Assembly: GCA_029881435.1 (NCBI GenBank)
Contig: JAOUMR010000029.1
Coordinates: 1-34,221, forward strand
Source: Nitrospira sp.
Lineage (GTDB): Bacteria > Nitrospirota > Nitrospiria > Nitrospirales > Nitrospiraceae
Reading direction: 5' to 3'
Length of the DNA stretch: 34,221 nt
How positions within the stretch are numbered: position 1 is the stretch's first letter; each line of letters opens with the position of its first letter. Both the position numbers and the translations under genes were made by a program. Positions 31,310 to 34,221 of the stretch are shown piece after piece. The notes under the pieces were generated by a model. It searched no databases and had not been told where the DNA came from. It saw only the letters and a program-made list of their open reading frames with translations.

Positions 31310-31513
31310 ATGACACCCGAAGAACACATTTCGAAGATGAAGAAAGCGATCGCTCAGGCGATCAAGGTGATGGGAGACCGGTTTGGATCGACGGAACAGG
31401 ATGTCGCAAGGGCGATCCAGGAACTGAAGGCATCGATGCAGGGGTCGTCGGAGCCGAGTCTTCCCGTGGAAACGCTGCCGCAGCCAGGCAACCAGTCATC
31501 TCAGGCGATGTGA
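31310..31513 (+). CDS. Small amphipathic hypothetical protein
   Basis: This protein has 67 residues from ATG 31310, with AGAGGTGG 5 bases upstream. The first 45 residues form a charged amphipathic helix pair (HISKMKKAIAQAIKVMGDRF...VARAIQELKASM) and the rest is Pro/Ser/Gln-rich and probably disordered. No cysteines are present. The family is unrecognised; it lies within the run of small plus-strand genes between the DUF1328-like and Crp/Fnr genes. Confidence 0.55.
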   Translation: MTPEEHISKMKKAIAQAIKVMGDRFGSTEQDVARAIQELKASMQGSSEPSLPVETLPQPGNQSSQAM

Positions 31514-31560
31514 GCTGCATCAAAACGTCATCGCATCTGCAACGAAAAGGAGCATAAACC

Positions 31561-31929
31561 ATGAAGGCTCAATCCGTCGTTCATAGTCATATCGACGTCA
31601 CGGACACGCTGGCCAGATTGTACCTCTTTCTGGCTCAAAGCATAGATCGCTGTGTGAGCGAAGCCGCGCAGATCAACTATCCCGAGGCCGACTTACAGTC
31701 GCATCTCGCTGCAACCAGGACTACGGCGCTGGATATGCTGGCGGTCAATCCAGTGGTCAAGGCAAAGGTCGAGCAGGAGTGCAATCGGGTGGGCTCGCTG
31801 ATCATGGCGTGCCGCGGGGACGGAGCCGAGAAGGCGCGTGCGCGGGATGAGCTGATGGCGGAGCGGGCCGTGCTGACGCATAAGACCATGGCATTGAGTG
31901 ATCTGCTCGCGGTATTTCGGACGACATGA
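31561..31929 (+). CDS. Hypothetical helical protein
   Basis: This 122-residue protein has AAAGGAGC about 9 bases before its ATG. It is predicted to be all-helical, with cysteines at about 25, 78 and 88 (DRCVSEAAQ, QECNRVG, MACRGDG). No family is recognised. The length and helix pattern would fit a small four-helix protein; the neighbours are stress-type genes. Confidence 0.6.
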   Translation: MKAQSVVHSHIDVTDTLARLYLFLAQSIDRCVSEAAQINYPEADLQSHLAATRTTALDMLAVNPVVKAKVEQECNRVGSLIMACRGDGAEKARARDELMAERAVLTHKTMALSDLLAVFRTT

Positions 31930-32009
31930 CGAGGACAGCACAACGGGGCCCGTTGTGTCAGGCTCGGCTCGAGTCTGAAGCAGGGGGCACCATTATCACG
32001 GAGGACACT

Positions 32010-32222
32010 ATGAAGACGACATCACGGACGTATGTGTTGACGCTGAATTCACCGTCCCGAACAGGCCTTCGGCTGTGGATGGGGGACAGTATCCATGCCC
32101 TGCGCCATTGCTCGGTCAAACAGATCGGGCAGGCATTGAGGGAAATGCAACAGCATGTGGAGAGCCTGCAGGCCCCTGTCTCGTCGTCGGGCGGATCCTA
32201 TTCCCTGAACCGCGGTCGATAG
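32010..32222 (+). CDS. Small hypothetical protein
   Basis: This protein has 70 residues from ATG 32010, with GGAGG about 6 bases upstream; the frame is open from 31926 but that part lacks a ribosome site. The N-terminal half has beta character (RTYVLTLNSPSRTGLRLWMG), followed by a helix (KQIGQALREMQQHVESL) and a Ser/Gly-rich end. The family is not recognised. Confidence 0.5.
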   Translation: MKTTSRTYVLTLNSPSRTGLRLWMGDSIHALRHCSVKQIGQALREMQQHVESLQAPVSSSGGSYSLNRGR

Positions 32223-32396
32223 TGTGACGTCTCGGTCGAATGAGTAGAGCGTGCGGTTGGGAGTAACTGTGTCGAGAGCGGACACGAGCCATGTGCATGG
32301 GCCCTGGCACATGGCCGAGGTCGTTCGGTGCGACCACGGTGTTCCATCACATCAACGGCTGGCGCAGTCGCTCCAACACGTAGAGGAGGTCGATCT

Positions 32397-33065
32397 ATGG
32401 TACGCATACAAACGCCGTTCAATCTGGACACATTCCTCAGTAAGGCTGACACGGAAAAAACGATCCTCTCGTCCCCCAAGAAACAGATTCTCTTCTCACA
32501 GGGGGATGCGACGGAGGTGGTGTTCTATGTGCAGACGGGCAAGGTGAAAGTGACCGTGGTGTCGGCCCAGGGCAAAGAAGCCGTCGTGGCGATTCTTGAG
32601 CGTGGTGCGTTTGTCGGCGAATCGTGCCTCGTGGGCCAGACGGTGCGTACGGCGACCGCGACCACCCTGGAAGACTCCAAGATTATCTGCCTCGACAAAG
32701 CGGTCATGCTCCGCCTGCTCAAGGAGCAGCCCAGGTTTGCCGAGGCATTCATGTCCTATTTACTGACGCACTCGATCCGCATCCAAGAGGATTTGGTGGA
32801 TCAACTGTTTAATTCCAGCGAGAAGCGGCTGGCGCGGGCGCTGTTGTTGCTGGCCCACTTCGGGAAGGAGGGCAAACCGGAGACGGTGATTGCGAAGATC
32901 AGTCAGGAAACGTTGGCCGAGATGATCGGCACCACCCGGTCGCGCGTCAGTTTCTTTATGAATAGATTCCGCACGCTGGGGTTTATTGATTACACAGGCG
33001 GATCGCGGAGGAATGGCCTATTGCACGTGCATAGCTCGCTCCTCAATGTCGTGCTCCACGATTAG
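32397..33065 (+). CDS. Crp/Fnr-family transcriptional regulator
   Basis: This protein has 222 residues from ATG 32397, with GAGGAGG 7 bases upstream. A cyclic-nucleotide-binding-type beta roll spans about 20-130 (ILFSQGDATEVVFYVQTGKVKV) and a winged helix about 150-215 (ISQETLAEMIGTTRSRVSFFMNRFRTLGFI). No cluster-ligating cysteines of the FNR type are present at the N-terminus, so it is closer to Crp-like regulators that sense small molecules or redox by other means. It sits at the end of the small-gene run and may regulate it. Confidence 0.92.
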   Translation: MVRIQTPFNLDTFLSKADTEKTILSSPKKQILFSQGDATEVVFYVQTGKVKVTVVSAQGKEAVVAILERGAFVGESCLVGQTVRTATATTLEDSKIICLDKAVMLRLLKEQPRFAEAFMSYLLTHSIRIQEDLVDQLFNSSEKRLARALLLLAHFGKEGKPETVIAKISQETLAEMIGTTRSRVSFFMNRFRTLGFIDYTGGSRRNGLLHVHSSLLNVVLHD

Positions 33066-33318
33066 GATCTCTATTCTCTAGCCGCGTTCTTCATTCAGCG
33101 CAGGCGAGCCCAGAGAGGTCTGGCCTCACCGCCATCTCGTCATCGTTCTCGACTGAGCAATTGTGAACAGACGGCAGCCGACCGCTCCATTATGCTTATC
33201 CACTGGGATGATGTCGTGGATGCATCTGCCACAGACAAGAGGCCTGGTCCCATTGGGCAGGGAGAGTCCGGATGAGCCTATGACAACGACAACCATGACA
33301 CCAAAAGGAGAGTCGGCC

Positions 33319-33807
33319 ATGGGCGAGCACAATGCAGTCGTTGCCATATGCAGTACCCACACCGAGGCCGAATCCGCCATTAAAGAGCTCAACCATGCGG
33401 CCTTCAATGTCAAGAAGCTCTCGATCGTCGGGAAGGATTACCACACAGACAAACATGTGGTGGGTTATTACCACACCGGCTATTGCATGAAGTATTGGGG
33501 CACGGCCATCACGGGGATTGGCCCGGTGTTGATTGCGGGACCTCTCCTCGGGTGGGTCCTCAGTGCGCTTGAAGAGACCGTGGTGACCGGGGGCCTCACG
33601 GCGATAGGAACAGCGTTGAATAACATGGGGATCCCTAAAGACGATGTCCTTGGCTACGAAACAGCGCTCAAGTCCAGCAAGTTTATCTTGTTGGCCCACG
33701 GTACCGCGGAAGAGATTGCGCATGCCCAACGCATTATTCAAGCGAAACGGGTGCGCTCGATTGGTGCGCGCGCGATTGTTGATCGAGAAGCGCGCGCAGT
33801 CACCTAG
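33319..33807 (+). CDS. Stress-type membrane protein (YflT/DUF1269-like)
   Basis: This protein has 162 residues from ATG 33319, with AAGGAGAG about 9 bases upstream; the open frame upstream lacks a good site. The start NAVVAICSTHTEAESAIKEL and the segment NVKKLSIVGKDYHT are typical of heat/general-stress YflT-like domains. Residues ~65-105 hold two glycine-rich hydrophobic stretches, probably a membrane hairpin, followed by a second soluble lobe (KSSKFILLAHGTAEEIAHAQ). It fits a stress-response setting with the Crp/Fnr regulator upstream and hflK downstream. Confidence 0.8.
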   Translation: MGEHNAVVAICSTHTEAESAIKELNHAAFNVKKLSIVGKDYHTDKHVVGYYHTGYCMKYWGTAITGIGPVLIAGPLLGWVLSALEETVVTGGLTAIGTALNNMGIPKDDVLGYETALKSSKFILLAHGTAEEIAHAQRIIQAKRVRSIGARAIVDREARAVT

Positions 33808-33856
33808 CAGGCCAGGAAGATGGAGTCATGAGACAGGGCTGTCACGATCAATTCCG

Positions 33857-34120
33857 ATGGAAGGAGCCCCAACGACTGCGCCACATACTACGATGCTCCG
33901 CAAAGAAAACGAAGGAGTGGTCAAAGACTCCTTTGGGTTGATGGATGTTCCGGACGAGTCGAATCCAACACAACAGGAGTTGCAGGTGGAGCGATGCCAG
34001 GCTAACGCGGAGACGGTGGTCGAGACAGAGCCTTCTATGGTTGTCCACATGAGTTACCGATGTACAAATCCGAGAGCTGTTCACATATGTCTCTTAATAT
34101 CTGAGGCCAACGACTTATGA
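33857..34120 (+). CDS. Possible small hypothetical protein before hflK
   Basis: An open frame ends in TGA overlapping the hflK start (ATGA), which argues for translation coupling. The start is uncertain: ATG 33857, 33893 and 33941 are all possible and none has a good ribosome site. From 33857 it gives 87 residues, rich in Glu/Thr/Val, with cysteines near the end (QVERCQANAE, SYRCTNPR, HICLLISE). No family is recognised and the stretch could be non-coding. Confidence 0.3.
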   Translation: MEGAPTTAPHTTMLRKENEGVVKDSFGLMDVPDESNPTQQELQVERCQANAETVVETEPSMVVHMSYRCTNPRAVHICLLISEANDL

Positions 34121-34221
34121 CATGGGACCCAAAAGATCCGTGGAGCAAAAAGGCTGACCCGTTGGAGGAGGCCCTCAAGCAGGCCCAGTCTCAGCTGAAG
34201 AATCTGTTTCCGTCCGGCGGC
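34117..34221 (+). CDS. hflK: HflK, modulator of FtsH protease (N-terminal part)
   Basis: ATG 34117 with GAGG about 9 bases upstream opens a frame that runs off the right edge after 35 codons. The start MTWDPKDPWSKKADPLEEAL and the following helix (QAQSQLKNLFPSG) match the N-terminal cytoplasmic segment of HflK proteins (W-x-x-P-x-D-P-W, then D-x-x-x-x-x-L-x-x-L-x-x-x-x-G). HflK with HflC forms a membrane complex that controls FtsH; hflC would be expected next, outside the window. Confidence 0.8.
   Translation, partial: MTWDPKDPWSKKADPLEEALKQAQSQLKNLFPSGG

Noticed and set aside
1-34221. CRISPR array, insertion sequence or prophage
   Set aside because: No regularly spaced repeats, transposase, integrase or phage structural genes were seen; the only sizeable repeats are the two leaders and the tandem permeases.

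Overview
The window reads as a chromosomal segment of a Gram-negative, chemolithotroph-like bacterium, most probably Nitrospira or a close relative (Nitrospirota). This placement is inferred from gene content and protein style: Tat translocase, molybdenum-cofactor genes, multihaem cytochrome c, a stand-alone NuoI, many tiny membrane proteins and moderately high GC. No rRNA or other marker gene is present to prove it. No tRNA, rRNA, CRISPR array or intact insertion sequence was seen.

Layout. 1-1.4 kb: the end of an unknown gene, a small secreted protein and a VapC/AbrB-type toxin-antitoxin pair. 1.5-6.2 kb: a lipoprotein with a caspase-like fold that appears to lack its catalytic cysteine, divergent from a DegP/HtrA protease, followed by tatC. 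6.2-11.7 kb: a tightly overlapping run of an Nbp35-type Mrp ATPase, moeA, mobB, a six-haem cytochrome and a three-gene ABC-2 transporter whose middle gene has a Cys/His-rich tail. 11.7-13.1 kb: an RRM RNA-binding protein behind a structured leader with its own short ORF, a strong terminator, a perfect 13-bp inverted repeat and a 2-oxoglutarate/Fe(II) oxygenase. 13.1-18.1 kb (minus strand): a response regulator and a four-gene tripartite efflux operon (FtsX-type permease, ABC ATPase, HlyD, TolC-like lipoprotein), followed by rqcH (NFACT).

20.3-23.1 kb: the most unusual part. An HExxH protein resembling putative peptide-modifying enzymes of the TIGR04267 type ends in a tail (QTYGPVRLSKI). A similar tail (QTYGSVRLEKV) ends a 33-codon ORF downstream, and that ORF overlaps a second basic micro-ORF ending in a related QYGP motif. 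A DUF2059-like protein lies between them, and a frameshifted antitoxin follows on the other strand. This may be an undescribed peptide-modification locus or a decayed gene duplication.

23.3-27.2 kb: two tandem, closely related APC-family permeases. 27.2-34.2 kb: a region of many small proteins with strong Shine-Dalgarno sites (secreted, single-TM, zinc-ribbon, DUF1328-like), a stand-alone NuoI, a degenerate A-type Fe-S carrier fragment, an XRE regulator, a Crp/Fnr regulator, a stress-type membrane protein and the start of hflK. Two diverged copies of a roughly 180-nt non-coding leader precede two of the small genes and suggest shared regulation.
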